Below are positions 33,332 to 42,359 of a stretch of DNA of 64,000 nt, piece after piece. Each line of letters starts with the position of its first letter. Positions within the stretch are counted from its first letter, which is position 1. The translations under genes and the position numbers were made by a program. Source of the stretch: Cocleimonas flava (lineage in GTDB: Bacteria > Pseudomonadota > Gammaproteobacteria > Thiotrichales > Thiotrichaceae); contig NZ_SMFQ01000005.1 of NCBI RefSeq assembly GCF_004339015.1, forward strand, positions 186,001 to 250,000, given 5' to 3'. The notes under the pieces are model-generated. The model was not told where the DNA came from and searched no databases. It worked only from the letters and a program-made list of their open reading frames with translations.

Positions 33332-33856
33332 CTAAGCAGGCTTTGAATCACGAACAGCAGCGACAGTACGAACAAGTTTTCCAGGAACTTCGTTAAGCGT
33401 ACGAGCAAGTTTCTCAACAGGAGCTCTAAACGTACCAGCCAAAATAGCCAGCGCTTGATCTCTTGTTGGCAACTTAGCCAAACGATCGATATCAGAAGCA
33501 GGAAGCAATTCCCCACCAACAGATAACATTTTCACTTCTAACTTATCATGCTCTTTAGCGAAGTCTTTCAGGACACGGGCCGCAGCACCAGGATCTTCTT
33601 GCGAAAATGCCAACACTAACGGACCAACAAAACCTTCACTCATACAAGAAAACTCTGTATCAGCAAGGGCAAGTTTTGCCAGATTATTCTTCACTACGCG
33701 TAGATAAACACCACCTTCACGCGCTTTTACACGCAATTCAGTCATCTCTCCTACACTTAATCCGTGGTACTCTGCAGCAACAGCGGAATGAGCTTCTGTA
33801 GCAACTGCAGCGACCTCAGAGACAATCTTCTTTTTGTCTTCAAAAGTTAATGCCAC
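33332..33856 (-). CDS. rplJ: 50S ribosomal protein L10
   Basis: Base of the ribosomal stalk, binding 23S rRNA and L7/L12 dimers. It has 174 residues starting at a GTG (33856) with AGAGGTAG seven bases upstream. The open frame to 33901 would add a segment foreign to the family. The protein begins ALTFEDKKKIVSEVAAVA and shows GVYLRVVKNNLAKLA. The gap upstream probably holds the autoregulatory L10 leader. Confidence 0.95.
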   Translation of the reverse strand: MALTFEDKKKIVSEVAAVATEAHSAVAAEYHGLSVGEMTELRVKAREGGVYLRVVKNNLAKLALADTEFSCMSEGFVGPLVLAFSQEDPGAAARVLKDFAKEHDKLEVKMLSVGGELLPASDIDRLAKLPTRDQALAILAGTFRAPVEKLARTLNEVPGKLVRTVAAVRDSKPA

Positions 33857-34137
33857 AACATCTACCTCTTTAATTCGGCAGCATAACCACCGTTTAATCA
33901 AAACAATTGACTCTTACGAATCAAAAGTCCTAAACGACGTGCCCCGAATCGACTGATTCAGGTTACGCCATCTACGCAGGATATTAAGCATCAAAACCTT
34001 AAAAGGATCTGACACACCTACGGTCTTTGACGACATACACCAGGTATATCCATCAATAACTCTTAATATTTATTTGAATCGTAAAACCCAATCAAACACA
34101 AAGAGCTTGCACAAACAACGTGCAAATTCTTTACAAC
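33857..34137 (-). promoter_or_regulatory. probable L10 leader region (rplA-rplJ gap)
   Basis: A 281-bp non-coding stretch ahead of rplJ. It holds a small hairpin right after rplA (TTGCAC / GTGCAA, near 34098-34116 on the minus strand) and the segment TGCGTAGATGGCGTAACCTG nearer rplJ. In E. coli the same gap carries the leader where the L10-L7/L12 complex represses translation. The position supports that; I have not verified the fold. Confidence 0.5.
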
Positions 34138-34833
34138 TTAATACTTAACTGAAGAAGTATCCACACTTAAGCCAGCACCCATGGTACTAGAAACAGATAT
34201 CTTCTTTAAGTAAACACCTTTAGCAGAGCTAGGCTTAGCCTTAACAAGATCAGCAACCAACGCATTCAGGTTTTCAGACAAAGCATTGCTATCAAAATCC
34301 AGATTACCAATACGACATTGAATAATTCCGGCTTTATCAGTTCTGTAACGAACCTGACCGCCTTTAGCATTCTTAACCGCTGTAGCAACATCAGCACTTA
34401 CAGTACCAACCTTAGGATTAGGCATTAAACCACGAGGACCTAAAACCTGACCTAACTGACCAACAACTCTCATCGCATCAGGACTAGCAATTACAACATC
34501 AAAGTCCATATTGCCTTTCTTGACTTCTTCAGCCAAGTCTTCCATACCAACAACATCTGCGCCGGCCTCTTTAGCCGCCTCAACATTATCACCCTGAGTG
34601 AAGACAGCAACTCGAACTGTTTTACCCGTTCCGTTTGGAAGTACAGTAGAACCGCGTACAGCCTGATCAGATTTCTTAGCATCAACACCAAGATTAATAC
34701 TGACATCAACACTCTCTGTAAACTTAACTGGAGGAAGCTCTTTTAATAAACTAAAAGCTTCAACAACATCATATAATTTATCTGCATCAACTTTTTCATT
34801 GATCAGCTTTTGGCGCTTAGTTAACTTAGCCAT
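34138..34833 (-). CDS. rplA: 50S ribosomal protein L1
   Basis: L1-stalk protein that guides tRNA out of the E site; it represses rplK-rplA translation in E. coli. It has 231 residues. The signature is [21 protein letters not shown]. Its start overlaps the rplK stop by one base (TAATG). Confidence 0.97.
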   Translation of the reverse strand: MAKLTKRQKLINEKVDADKLYDVVEAFSLLKELPPVKFTESVDVSINLGVDAKKSDQAVRGSTVLPNGTGKTVRVAVFTQGDNVEAAKEAGADVVGMEDLAEEVKKGNMDFDVVIASPDAMRVVGQLGQVLGPRGLMPNPKVGTVSADVATAVKNAKGGQVRYRTDKAGIIQCRIGNLDFDSNALSENLNALVADLVKAKPSSAKGVYLKKISVSSTMGAGLSVDTSSVKY

Positions 34834-35267
34834 TACTTAACACCCTCTGTTTCAAGACCCATACTACGCGCACTACCCGCAATAGTTCTAACAGCCGCAT
34901 CTAAATCAGAAGCAGTCAAATCAGGCTCTTTAGCTTTTGCAATTTCTTCAAGTTGAGCTCTAGAAACTTTGCCAACTTTATTAATATTAGGAACAGCACT
35001 TCCCTTTTGAACACCAGCCGCTTTCTTCAACAAAATCGAAGCAGGCGGAGTTTTCACATCGAACGTGAAACTCTTATCACTGTAAACAGTAATAACTACT
35101 GGTAAAGGCATACCTTGCTCAGCACTTTGAGTAGCAGCATTAAACGCTTTACAGAATTCCATGATATTCAAACCAACCTGACCCAGAGCTGGACCAACAG
35201 GTGGACTTGGATTTGCCTGACCAGCAGGCACTTGCAATTTGAGATATCTCTCAACTTTTTTAGCCAT
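34833..35267 (-). CDS. rplK: 50S ribosomal protein L11
   Basis: GTPase-centre protein, target of thiostrepton and needed for RelA activation. It has 144 residues. The N-terminal domain shows [20 protein letters not shown] with the conserved prolines, and the C-terminal RNA-binding domain ends [16 protein letters not shown]. The 81-bp gap to nusG could contain a promoter. Confidence 0.97.
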   Translation of the reverse strand: MAKKVERYLKLQVPAGQANPSPPVGPALGQVGLNIMEFCKAFNAATQSAEQGMPLPVVITVYSDKSFTFDVKTPPASILLKKAAGVQKGSAVPNINKVGKVSRAQLEEIAKAKEPDLTASDLDAAVRTIAGSARSMGLETEGVK

Positions 35268-35290
35268 TATCTAACTCTCCACGAGTTCAA

Positions 35291-35317
35291 ACGTTATCAG
35301 CAAGCCAACTAAGTCAA
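35291..35317 (-). promoter_or_regulatory. possible rplK promoter
   Basis: On the minus strand TTGACT (35312-35317) is followed after 15 bp by TAACGT (35291-35296). The spacing is short and the -10 weak, so this is a tentative call, placed where E. coli has its L11 promoter. Confidence 0.35.
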
Positions 35318-35348
35318 CCCCTTCAAACTCCTCGAATAAATATTAAAA

Positions 35349-35882
35349 TTAAGTTTTTTCTACCTGAAAAAACTCGAGCTCAACAGGTGTCGAACGCCCA
35401 AAAATCTGAACTGCAACACGCATTGTACTTTTCTCGTAATTGACTTCTTCAACTACTCCATTAAAGTCATTAAAAGGCCCATCATTAACTCGAACCACTT
35501 CACCAACTTCAAATAAAACTCTTGGACGAGGAGCATCAACCCCTTCTTCCATACGATTCATGATCGCATTTGCTTCTTTCTCTGTTATTGGCGCTGGCCT
35601 ATCACTTGTACCACCAATAAAACCTAATACTCGCGGCGTATCTTTAACCAAGTGCCAGCTATCATCATTGAGATCCATCTCAACCAATACATACCCAGGA
35701 AAGAACTTTCGGGTACTTTTTTTCTTTTGACCTTCACGCATCTCCACAACTTCTTCAGTGGGAATCAATATCTCACCAAAAGAATCCTGAAGACCATAAC
35801 GTTCAATACGCTCTTTTAACGCTTCTTTTACACGCATTTCGTAATTTGAATACGCATGCACAACAAACCATTGCATTGACAT
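35349..35882 (-). CDS. nusG: transcription termination/antitermination factor NusG
   Basis: Elongation factor that binds RNA polymerase and links it to Rho or the ribosomal S10. It has 177 residues from the ATG at 35882, one base after the secE stop. The NGN domain is [16 protein letters not shown] through [11 protein letters not shown] and [13 protein letters not shown]; the KOW domain contains [16 protein letters not shown]. An ATG two codons later is an alternative start. Order secE - nusG - rplK is conserved. Confidence 0.96.
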   Translation of the reverse strand: MSMQWFVVHAYSNYEMRVKEALKERIERYGLQDSFGEILIPTEEVVEMREGQKKKSTRKFFPGYVLVEMDLNDDSWHLVKDTPRVLGFIGGTSDRPAPITEKEANAIMNRMEEGVDAPRPRVLFEVGEVVRVNDGPFNDFNGVVEEVNYEKSTMRVAVQIFGRSTPVELEFFQVEKT

Positions 35883-35883
35883 C

Positions 35884-36261
35884 TTAGCCACCCACCGACA
35901 ACAGAGCCTTAACACCAGCTCCTAGCAACATATCAACAAACCAAAGGAAAATAGCCAAAATAACCACCATAATGAAAACCATCAAGGTAGTTTGCATGGT
36001 TTCAGCACGAGTAGGCCAAACCATTTTTCTGACTTCTGAACGAGCCAGACCAAGAAAACTTATCAACCCCTTCCCTTTAACAGTAGTTGCAGATATACCA
36101 ACAGCGATACCTACCGCCGCAAGAATACCAAGAACCTTATAAAGAAGTGGCTGCTCTGCAAAATAGTAGAACCCTACTATCCCAGCGATTAAAAACACTA
36201 AAGCCAACAATAACTTAATAGTATCGAACGCCGAACCCTGAGCTTCTGAATTAGTTGCCAT
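35884..36261 (-). CDS. secE: preprotein translocase subunit SecE
   Basis: Clamp subunit of the SecYEG channel. At 125 residues it has the three-helix form seen in E. coli: hydrophobic segments at about 15-33, 40-58 and 92-112. The conserved amphipathic segment [20 protein letters not shown], which lies against SecY, comes just before the last helix. It follows tRNA-Trp and precedes nusG. Confidence 0.96.
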   Translation of the reverse strand: MATNSEAQGSAFDTIKLLLALVFLIAGIVGFYYFAEQPLLYKVLGILAAVGIAVGISATTVKGKGLISFLGLARSEVRKMVWPTRAETMQTTLMVFIMVVILAIFLWFVDMLLGAGVKALLSVGG

Positions 36262-36340
36262 AATTTGATTTACCAGCTTTTCTCAGCCTATCCATATATA
36301 TAGAACATTTACTTATAAGCCTTTCTTCATTGATCAGAAA

Positions 36341-36417
36341 TGGCAGGCCAGGAGGGACTCGAACCCCCAACAATCGGTTTTGGAAACCGGTGCTCTACCA
36401 ATTGGAGCTACTGGCCT
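36341..36417 (-). tRNA. tRNA-Trp (anticodon CCA)
   Basis: 77 nt including an encoded CCA end. Acceptor arms AGGCCAG and CTGGCCT pair fully; the T-arm GGGGG-TTCGAGT-CCCTC and a CCA anticodon in a TTTCCAAAA loop are visible. It lies between tufB and secE. Confidence 0.96.
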
Positions 36418-36466
36418 AGATTTTAAAACAAAGTCAAAAAACCAAGTTTCTGAAACAACAAAAGAA

Positions 36467-36497
36467 CGAAGAACAATTACTTAGTAATTACCCTTCG
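36467..36497 (-). other. long hairpin in the leader of the tRNA-Trp - secE - nusG transcript
   Basis: CGAAG (36467-36471) pairs with CTTCG (36493-36497), and inside this AATTACT pairs with AGTAATT around a single T. It lies between the predicted transcription start and the tRNA-Trp 5' end. No strong U-tract follows, so it could be a processing signal rather than a terminator. Confidence 0.5.
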
Positions 36498-36516
36498 CTC
36501 TCTAAAAGGACGCGGA

Positions 36517-36544
36517 AGTATAACAGAAAGATTTATTAACTCAA
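36517..36544 (-). promoter_or_regulatory. promoter of tRNA-Trp - secE - nusG
   Basis: On the minus strand: -35 TTGAGT (36539-36544), 16-bp spacer, -10 TATACT (36517-36522) and a TCCGCGTCC discriminator typical of stable-RNA promoters. Confidence 0.75.
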
Positions 36545-36562
36545 TCTATTCCGCAGTCTTAA

Positions 36563-37747
36563 TTATTCGATGATTTTTGCAACAACACCGGCACCAACTG
36601 TACGACCACCTTCGCGTATTGCGAAACGCAGACCTTCATTCATTGCTATCGGATTGATTAGGGTTACTGTCATCTTGACATTATCACCTGGCATAACCAT
36701 TTCTGTTCCATCAGGAAGATCACATGCACCTGTTACGTCTGTTGTTCTGAAGTAGAACTGTGGACGATAACCGTCGAAGAATGGTGTATGACGACCACCC
36801 TCATCTTTTGATAAAACATATACTTCTGCTTCAAACTTTGTATGCGGCGTAATTGACTTAGGCTTACATAAAACCTGACCACGCTCTACATCTTCACGTT
36901 TAGTACCACGTAGCAATACACCTACGTTATCACCAGCCTGACCTTGATCAAGAAGCTTACGGAACATTTCAACACCCGTACAAGTTGTAGTAGTAGTGTC
37001 TTTGATTCCAACGATTTCGATTTCATCACCTACGTGAACGATACCGCGCTCGATACGACCAGTAACAACTGTACCACGACCAGAGATTGAGAATACATCT
37101 TCTACTGGCATTAGGTAGTCACCATCGATAGCACGCTCTGGCTCAGGAATATAAGTATCTAGCGCTTCAACCAACTCAACAATCTTAGCTGTGTAAGCTT
37201 CATCACCTTCTAACGCTTTAAGCGCTGAACCAGTAACGATTGGCGTATCATCACCAGGGAACTCATACATATCTAGAAGCTCTCGCACTTCCATTTCAAC
37301 AAGCTCTAGCAGTTCTTCATCATCTACCATATCAGCTTTGTTTAGGAATACTACGATGTATGGAACACCAACCTGACGTGACAACAAGATGTGCTCACGA
37401 GTTTGTGGCATTGGGCCGTCTGCTGCAGAAACAACAAGAATAGCGCCATCCATTTGAGCTGCACCAGTAATCATGTTTTTAACATAATCAGCATGACCAG
37501 GGCAATCTACGTGTGCGTAGTGACGTGTATCTGATTCATATTCAACATGAGAAGTCGCGATAGTTATACCACGCGCTTTTTCTTCTGGCGCATTATCGAT
37601 TTCATCGAATGCTTTAACTTCACCACCCATCTTCTCTGCCATTACTTTTGTAAGCGCAGCAGTTAGCGTGGTTTTACCGTGGTCGACGTGACCAATTGTG
37701 CCCACGTTTACATGGGGCTTATTACGTTCAAATTTTTCTTTGGACAT
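36563..37747 (-). CDS. tufB: elongation factor Tu (copy 2)
   Basis: Second gene for EF-Tu, 394 residues, identical in protein sequence to the copy at 19640-20824. The silent differences between the genes are sparse and scattered, as expected if gene conversion keeps the pair uniform. It is cotranscribed with the upstream tRNA-Tyr, tRNA-Gly and tRNA-Thr genes, the classical tRNA-tufB arrangement. GTPase motifs are [18 protein letters not shown] and NKADM. Confidence 0.98.
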   Translation of the reverse strand: MSKEKFERNKPHVNVGTIGHVDHGKTTLTAALTKVMAEKMGGEVKAFDEIDNAPEEKARGITIATSHVEYESDTRHYAHVDCPGHADYVKNMITGAAQMDGAILVVSAADGPMPQTREHILLSRQVGVPYIVVFLNKADMVDDEELLELVEMEVRELLDMYEFPGDDTPIVTGSALKALEGDEAYTAKIVELVEALDTYIPEPERAIDGDYLMPVEDVFSISGRGTVVTGRIERGIVHVGDEIEIVGIKDTTTTTCTGVEMFRKLLDQGQAGDNVGVLLRGTKREDVERGQVLCKPKSITPHTKFEAEVYVLSKDEGGRHTPFFDGYRPQFYFRTTDVTGACDLPDGTEMVMPGDNVKMTVTLINPIAMNEGLRFAIREGGRTVGAGVVAKIIE

Positions 37748-37827
37748 GGTGAATCACCCTTCTCTAAAATCTAATAATATTAAAAATCTTCCACTATCAT
37801 TACAAAACATAACAACAGCAATAAACT

Positions 37828-37903
<76 letters not shown>

Positions 37904-37969
37904 ACATCAACGAACTACAGGAACTTGTGCAATTATAGCCCACAAAACCGCAAATCATTTAACTCAATG

Positions 37970-38043
37970 TGGAGCGGATGGCGGGAATCGAACCCGCAGC
38001 ATCAGCTTGGAAGGCTGAGGTATTACCACTATACGACATCCGC
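37970..38043 (-). tRNA. tRNA-Gly (anticodon TCC)
   Basis: 74 nt including CCA. The acceptor stem is GCGGATG / CATCCGC, and the anticodon loop CTTCCAA gives TCC for GGA and GGG. Confidence 0.96.
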
Positions 38044-38112
38044 ATCTTTTAACTCACTCAAAGCTCGAAAGAGCACTTACTCTTTTCAACTAACTTTGAA
38101 TAAAAAAACTAA

Positions 38113-38196
38113 TGGTGGAGGGGGGTGGATTCGAACCACCGAAGCTTACGCGTCAGATTTACAATCTGATCCCTTTGGCCGCTCGGGAACCCCTCC
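38113..38196 (-). tRNA. tRNA-Tyr (anticodon GTA)
   Basis: 84 nt including CCA, a class II tRNA with a long variable arm. The acceptor is GGAGGGG / CCCCTCC and the anticodon stem-loop CAGATTGTAAATCTG gives GTA. First gene of the tRNA-tufB unit. Confidence 0.96.
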
Positions 38197-38211
38197 AAAA
38201 TCAAGCGGGCA

Positions 38212-38240
38212 ATTCTGAGGCAAAGCTAAGGTTGTGTCAA
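38212..38240 (-). promoter_or_regulatory. promoter of the tRNA-Tyr - tRNA-Gly - tRNA-Thr - tufB operon
   Basis: On the minus strand: consensus -35 TTGACA (38235-38240), 17-bp spacer, -10 CAGAAT (38212-38217) and a TGCCCGC discriminator, 16 bp upstream of tRNA-Tyr. Confidence 0.82.
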
Positions 38241-38532
38241 CCATCTAAATGCATTTATTTTAATGTTTTTTATGTTTAATTTACACCTAAACTGGATTTC
38301 CAAATAAACCACTAAAAAAGCCCTGAAAAACAACATATAAATATCAATATTATATGCCACATAATTTAAGTTTACCCCAGTAATCTCAACACATACCTAT
38401 AAGCTACAACTATTAATTTACCCATGAACCCAAACAACCTTTACATCGCCCAAATATAGAAAAATATTTACAATACGGTACTATTAAACTAATTAATTCA
38501 AATAGACTATTACAAGGCTAAGTAAACCCAAT
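38241..38532. other. AT-rich gap between tRNA operon and UDP-glucose dehydrogenase gene
   Basis: No ORF, repeat or hairpin stands out. It presumably carries the promoter of the + strand gene starting at 38533, but I cannot pick one with confidence; only a weak AAGG ribosome site is visible before the ATG. Confidence 0.4.
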
Positions 38533-39858
38533 ATGAAAATAACAATTTATGGTGCTGGTTATGTCGGCTTAATTACAGGTGCCAGCATGGCCCAAGTCGG
38601 TAATGATGTTTTGTGTGTAGATATTGATGAAGAAAAAATAAAAAGACTTTCCAAAGGTAAAACCAGTATTCACGAACCTGGTCTAAAGAAATTGCTTGAG
38701 GAAAACATCAAGGCAGGAAGATTAAAATTTACGACATCTGCAGCTGAAGGCGTCGAACATGGTTTATACCTTTTCATAGCGGTTAATGTTCCTTCTGACG
38801 ATTCAGGCAACTGCGATACCCGGCACATTCTAACAGTTGCAAAATCTATTGCAGATAACATGAATGGCTACCGCATCATTATAAGCAAATCTACTGCTCC
38901 CGTTGGGACCTCAGACAAGGTTAAAGGAATTATCAGCAACACACTTCGTGAAAGAGGTGAAAAACATGAATTTGATATGATATCAAACCCCGAGTTCCTT
39001 AAGACCGGTGTTGCGATAGATGACTTTATGAAACCAGACAGAATTATCATTGGCTCAGACAACCCTCGCACCATAGAACTCATGCGCGAACTATTCTCAC
39101 CTTTTAACCATAATCGTGATCGTATTGTTGCCATGGATATTCGCTCTGCAGAATTAACCAAATACGCAGCCAATGCTTTATTAGCCACCAAAGTCAGTTT
39201 CATGAACGAACTTTCAAACATCTCTGAAATTCTTGGCGCCGATATTGAACAAGTCCGAATTGGCATAGGATCAGACCCAAGAATTGGCTATCATTTCATT
39301 TACCCTGGCTGCGGCTATGGCGGTTCACGCTTCCCCAAAGATGTTAGGGCGCTCGCGCATTGTACCGAAGACCAAGGCTATACCGCTGAATTACTGAATG
39401 CCGTAGAAGCTGTCAATTATCGACAAAAAGAAAAACTCTTCGAAAAGCTTACCAAATATTACGGCGAATCATTAAAAGATAAGACCATTGCAATATGGGG
39501 CTTATCATTTAAACCTGATTCAGCCGACATGAGAGGTGCAGCAAGTCGCGTATTAATGAGACAGTTATGGAATATCGGTGCAACCGTAAGAGCTTACGAT
39601 CCTGCCGCAAACAAAGCATGCAAAAAACTCTACGGCGACAAAGAAGCATTAACGATATGCAATACTGCTGATGAAGCACTTGAGGGAGCAGACGCCCTAG
39701 TGATACCTACCGAATGGCAAGAATTTAGATCACCTGATTTCAACAAGATCATTAACACGCTTAACGATCCTGTCATTGTTGATGGAAGAAATCTCTACAA
39801 GCCAGATCACATGAAAGATTTAGGTATTACTTACTATGGTATTGGACGGGGTGAATAG
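38533..39858 (+). CDS. ugd: UDP-glucose 6-dehydrogenase homologue lacking the catalytic cysteine
   Basis: Normally oxidises UDP-glucose twice to UDP-glucuronate with NAD, feeding surface polysaccharides. The 441-residue protein has the N-terminal Rossmann motif IYGAGYVGLITGASMA, the STAPVG and SNPEFLKTGVAIDD blocks, Lys210 and Asn214 in ELTKYAANALLATK, and Asp270. The active-site motif, usually GYGGSCFPKD, reads GYGGSRFPKD: residue 266 is Arg (codon CGC at 39328-39330), one transition from Cys TGC. Without this thiol the second oxidation should fail, so the protein may be inactive, stop at the aldehyde, or have another role; a sequencing error is possible. It stands alone between a tRNA operon and trmB, with no sugar genes beside it. 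Confidence 0.9.
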   Translation: MKITIYGAGYVGLITGASMAQVGNDVLCVDIDEEKIKRLSKGKTSIHEPGLKKLLEENIKAGRLKFTTSAAEGVEHGLYLFIAVNVPSDDSGNCDTRHILTVAKSIADNMNGYRIIISKSTAPVGTSDKVKGIISNTLRERGEKHEFDMISNPEFLKTGVAIDDFMKPDRIIIGSDNPRTIELMRELFSPFNHNRDRIVAMDIRSAELTKYAANALLATKVSFMNELSNISEILGADIEQVRIGIGSDPRIGYHFIYPGCGYGGSRFPKDVRALAHCTEDQGYTAELLNAVEAVNYRQKEKLFEKLTKYYGESLKDKTIAIWGLSFKPDSADMRGAASRVLMRQLWNIGATVRAYDPAANKACKKLYGDKEALTICNTADEALEGADALVIPTEWQEFRSPDFNKIINTLNDPVIVDGRNLYKPDHMKDLGITYYGIGRGE

Positions 39859-39905
39859 TAGCTAATCGACGCCCATTGAAAATAAGCTACTAACAATTAT
39901 CTTTA

Positions 39906-39936
39906 AGGCACCTCCCCACTTTGGGGCACTTTTTTT
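39906..39936 (+). repeat. C-rich intergenic repeat, copy 5 (terminator-like)
   Basis: CCTCCCC-ACTTT-GGGG followed by CACTTTTTTT. A four-base CCCC/GGGG stem with loop ACTTT and seven U makes this copy a plausible terminator of the UDP-glucose dehydrogenase gene; the gap is convergent with trmB. The C-run is interrupted by a T. Confidence 0.65.
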
Positions 39937-39994
39937 AACAAAAAGTAAAGTGCTTATTAACAAACAGATCTAATTAACAGGATCAACGAGAATT

Positions 39995-40678
39995 TTAATC
40001 CTGCTTTTGATAAAGCAAATCCCAAACACCATGACCTAATTTTATGCCGCGTGTTTCAAATTTTGTCGTTGGACGCTCTTCTGGTTTTGGCGAATAAGGC
40101 GTATCCGCCATAGAGCTAAAATCAGCTGATGCTTCCATTACCTCTGCCATGTGTTCAGCATAAGGCTCCCAATCTGTAGCCAAATGAAAAACACCACCTG
40201 GCTTTAAACGACTCGCTATTAACGAAACAAAATCGTCTTGGACAATACGTCGCTTGTTGTGACGTTTCTTATGCCAGGGATCTGGGAAGAATAACTGCAC
40301 TCGATCTAAAGAGGCTTCAGGAATTCTATTTTTGATAATTTGTACCGCATCATCATCCATGACACGCACATTGGTGAGTTTCTTTTCATCGATTAAATGC
40401 AATAAACGTCCCACACCAGGCTTGTGCACTTCAATGCCGATGAAGTTTTTGTCTGGCGCATTTTCTGCCATTGTCGCCAAAGATACGCCGTCACCAAATC
40501 CAATTTCCAACGTGACTTGCGCTTTTGATTCAAACAGATTATCGACATCTAACGCCGAATCACCACGATCGATTCCAAAAACAGGCCAGAAATTCTGCAA
40601 AGCATCATCCTGCCCTCTGGTTAATCGGCCTTGACGTAGAACAAAACTGCGCACGGGGCGCATAAACTTATCAGTCAC
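39995..40678 (-). CDS. trmB: tRNA (guanine-N7-)-methyltransferase
   Basis: SAM-dependent enzyme that makes m7G46 in the variable loop of tRNAs. It has 227 residues. Motif I is LEIGFGDGVSLATMA (about residues 57-71), followed by the family motifs NFIGIEVHKPGVGRLL, LFFPDPWHKKRHNKRR and the C-terminal TKFETRG. The start is GTG at 40678, with an ATG five codons later as alternative. Convergent with the UDP-glucose dehydrogenase gene. Confidence 0.96.
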   Translation of the reverse strand: MTDKFMRPVRSFVLRQGRLTRGQDDALQNFWPVFGIDRGDSALDVDNLFESKAQVTLEIGFGDGVSLATMAENAPDKNFIGIEVHKPGVGRLLHLIDEKKLTNVRVMDDDAVQIIKNRIPEASLDRVQLFFPDPWHKKRHNKRRIVQDDFVSLIASRLKPGGVFHLATDWEPYAEHMAEVMEASADFSSMADTPYSPKPEERPTTKFETRGIKLGHGVWDLLYQKQD

Positions 40679-40736
40679 TATAATCTCTCTTTTATCAATA
40701 TCTTATGATTACACGCCACATATTGAATAAATAGAG

Positions 40737-40765
40737 GTCACCCCCCTACTTTTAGCGTGTTTTTT
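40737..40765 (+). repeat. C6-TACTTTT intergenic repeat, copy 6
   Basis: TCACCCCCCTACTTTTAGCG followed by TGTTTTTT. C-run 40741-40746. It is antisense to both neighbours (trmB and the DUF3549 gene are on the minus strand), so it cannot serve as their terminator by its T-tract. Confidence 0.75.
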
Positions 40766-40803
40766 GGTGTTAGTTATTTCGCATTAAGGAATAACTTGAA
40801 AAA

Positions 40804-41868
40804 CTAAGCCTTCGCGTTGATGGCTTGCATAAACACCCCAAAACGCTGAGCCAGTTCAGGCGAACGATTCTCGCTTCTCATACTCGCCAATATTAATTCA
40901 CGCATACCCGGAATCATAATTAAATCAGCGAGTATCGCATTGAATGCCATTTGTTCTTGCGTCGCTAACTTTTCCACAAACAACGCCATCAACTCTTTAT
41001 TTTCTAAATCCGCCCACGATCGTCCAGAAATAGCAGCGATAACTTCTATTTCCTTTGCTAATGGTGACCGCAATATTTCTGACAGTATTTTAGTTTTTTC
41101 AGCATCTAAATCCTGTGAAGAAATAGCACGTATTAACGCAGCAATCAGCACAACATCGTCACCACTAACCAGCTCTGCTCTTAATCTAAGCAAAATAGAA
41201 CCAAATAAAGGCTTATCAAAAACGGTATTTTCCAGACCATGCGCAAAACTCTGCAAAGGCGTTGATGGCATGTCAGCAATAGCACTTGCCAGCAAAGATG
41301 CATTATTATCTTCACCTAATCTGGCAATCACATCCGCAATTCCCTGCAAACCTAAAAACTGCCATTGTTCGTATCCGGGGCCACCCTGATCTTTTGGCAA
41401 CAAATAATCATGTGCGTACTGATAATGTTGCGACGGCTCCTGACTCAACTCAACAGTTGCCAATGCATGAAACATGGAAAGTCGATCTTCACGAGGCTTA
41501 AATGCAAATGGAGATTCACCCAGACCATCTTCTACAGCATCACCCTGCTGTTTCGCCTGAATATTTTTACCCGTCTGCTCAAGCAGATCAATTAAGAAAG
41601 CATCACGAGAAAGCTGCTTTAAATAACCCAACTCATCAATAGGAAACTGAAGAAACCAAATAACAGCTTGATCTTCCTTGTTTTTTGGCCAAAATAATAA
41701 AGCCAGCCATGCCTTCTGCTGAAAGGGGTAAGGAAAAAGTTGTTTCTGCTTTTCTATCTGTTCAAAATCTTCATTTGAAATCGGGCAAACCTTACGCCCC
41801 ATGTCGTACACGCGATAATTAAAATCCTCAGTTTTCAAGAAATCGGTAATACTGTCGAACTTTTCCAT
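40804..41868 (-). CDS. DUF3549 family protein
   Basis: A soluble protein of 354 residues with no signal peptide. It begins MEKFDSITDFLKTEDFNYRVYDMGRKV and shows PFQQKAWLALLFWPK and IWFLQFPIDELGYL, the pattern of the DUF3549 family found in Pseudomonas, Vibrio and relatives. The C-terminal half looks like helical repeats (ALIRAISSQDLD, LRSPLAKEIEVIAAISG). The function is unknown. It diverges from a [2Fe-2S] ferredoxin gene with a 107-bp gap. The protein is acidic and probably cytosolic. Confidence 0.8.
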   Translation of the reverse strand: MEKFDSITDFLKTEDFNYRVYDMGRKVCPISNEDFEQIEKQKQLFPYPFQQKAWLALLFWPKNKEDQAVIWFLQFPIDELGYLKQLSRDAFLIDLLEQTGKNIQAKQQGDAVEDGLGESPFAFKPREDRLSMFHALATVELSQEPSQHYQYAHDYLLPKDQGGPGYEQWQFLGLQGIADVIARLGEDNNASLLASAIADMPSTPLQSFAHGLENTVFDKPLFGSILLRLRAELVSGDDVVLIAALIRAISSQDLDAEKTKILSEILRSPLAKEIEVIAAISGRSWADLENKELMALFVEKLATQEQMAFNAILADLIMIPGMRELILASMRSENRSPELAQRFGVFMQAINAKA

Positions 41869-41975
41869 TGTTTAGCATTTCTCAGGATCAGAAAAATCGG
41901 GCATAATCGCACATCTTACAAGCATTCTTCAACTAACACTGTAACTAGTGTGTTAACTTAACGTATCAATTAACT

Positions 41976-42302
41976 ATGTCATATTATAAAAATCACGTTT
42001 TTTTCTGTACCAATCACCGCGAAGACGGTAGCCAATGTTGTGCGCAATACAATGCACAAGAGATGCGTGATTACATGAAAAAACGCAGCAAAGAATTAGG
42101 CCTGGTTAGCAGAGGTGAAGTAAGAGTTAATTCAGCAGGCTGTTTAAACCGTTGCGAACTTGGACCGGTTATTGTGGTTTACCCAGATGAAACCTGGTAC
42201 ACCTTTGTCGACAAAGATGATATCGACGAAATAATTGAAGAACACCTATTGAAAGGTAACAAAGTAGAACGCTTATTACTCGATAACGAGTCTCCGTGCT
42301 GA
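41976..42302 (+). CDS. thioredoxin-like [2Fe-2S] ferredoxin
   Basis: A 108-residue iron-sulphur protein of the thioredoxin-fold ferredoxin group. The cluster cysteines are C11, C21 or C22, C56 and C60 (FFCTNHRED; SQCCAQYN; SAGCLNRCELGP). Such proteins are electron carriers related to the NuoE C-terminal domain. The partner is not readable. It is followed by ubiA after 57 bp, so they may be cotranscribed, but a functional link is not established. Confidence 0.88.
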   Translation: MSYYKNHVFFCTNHREDGSQCCAQYNAQEMRDYMKKRSKELGLVSRGEVRVNSAGCLNRCELGPVIVVYPDETWYTFVDKDDIDEIIEEHLLKGNKVERLLLDNESPC

Positions 42303-42359
42303 TCAACGCTTTTCACGTTTTCACTCTACTATCATCATTTACCAAAGACTCATTAATCA

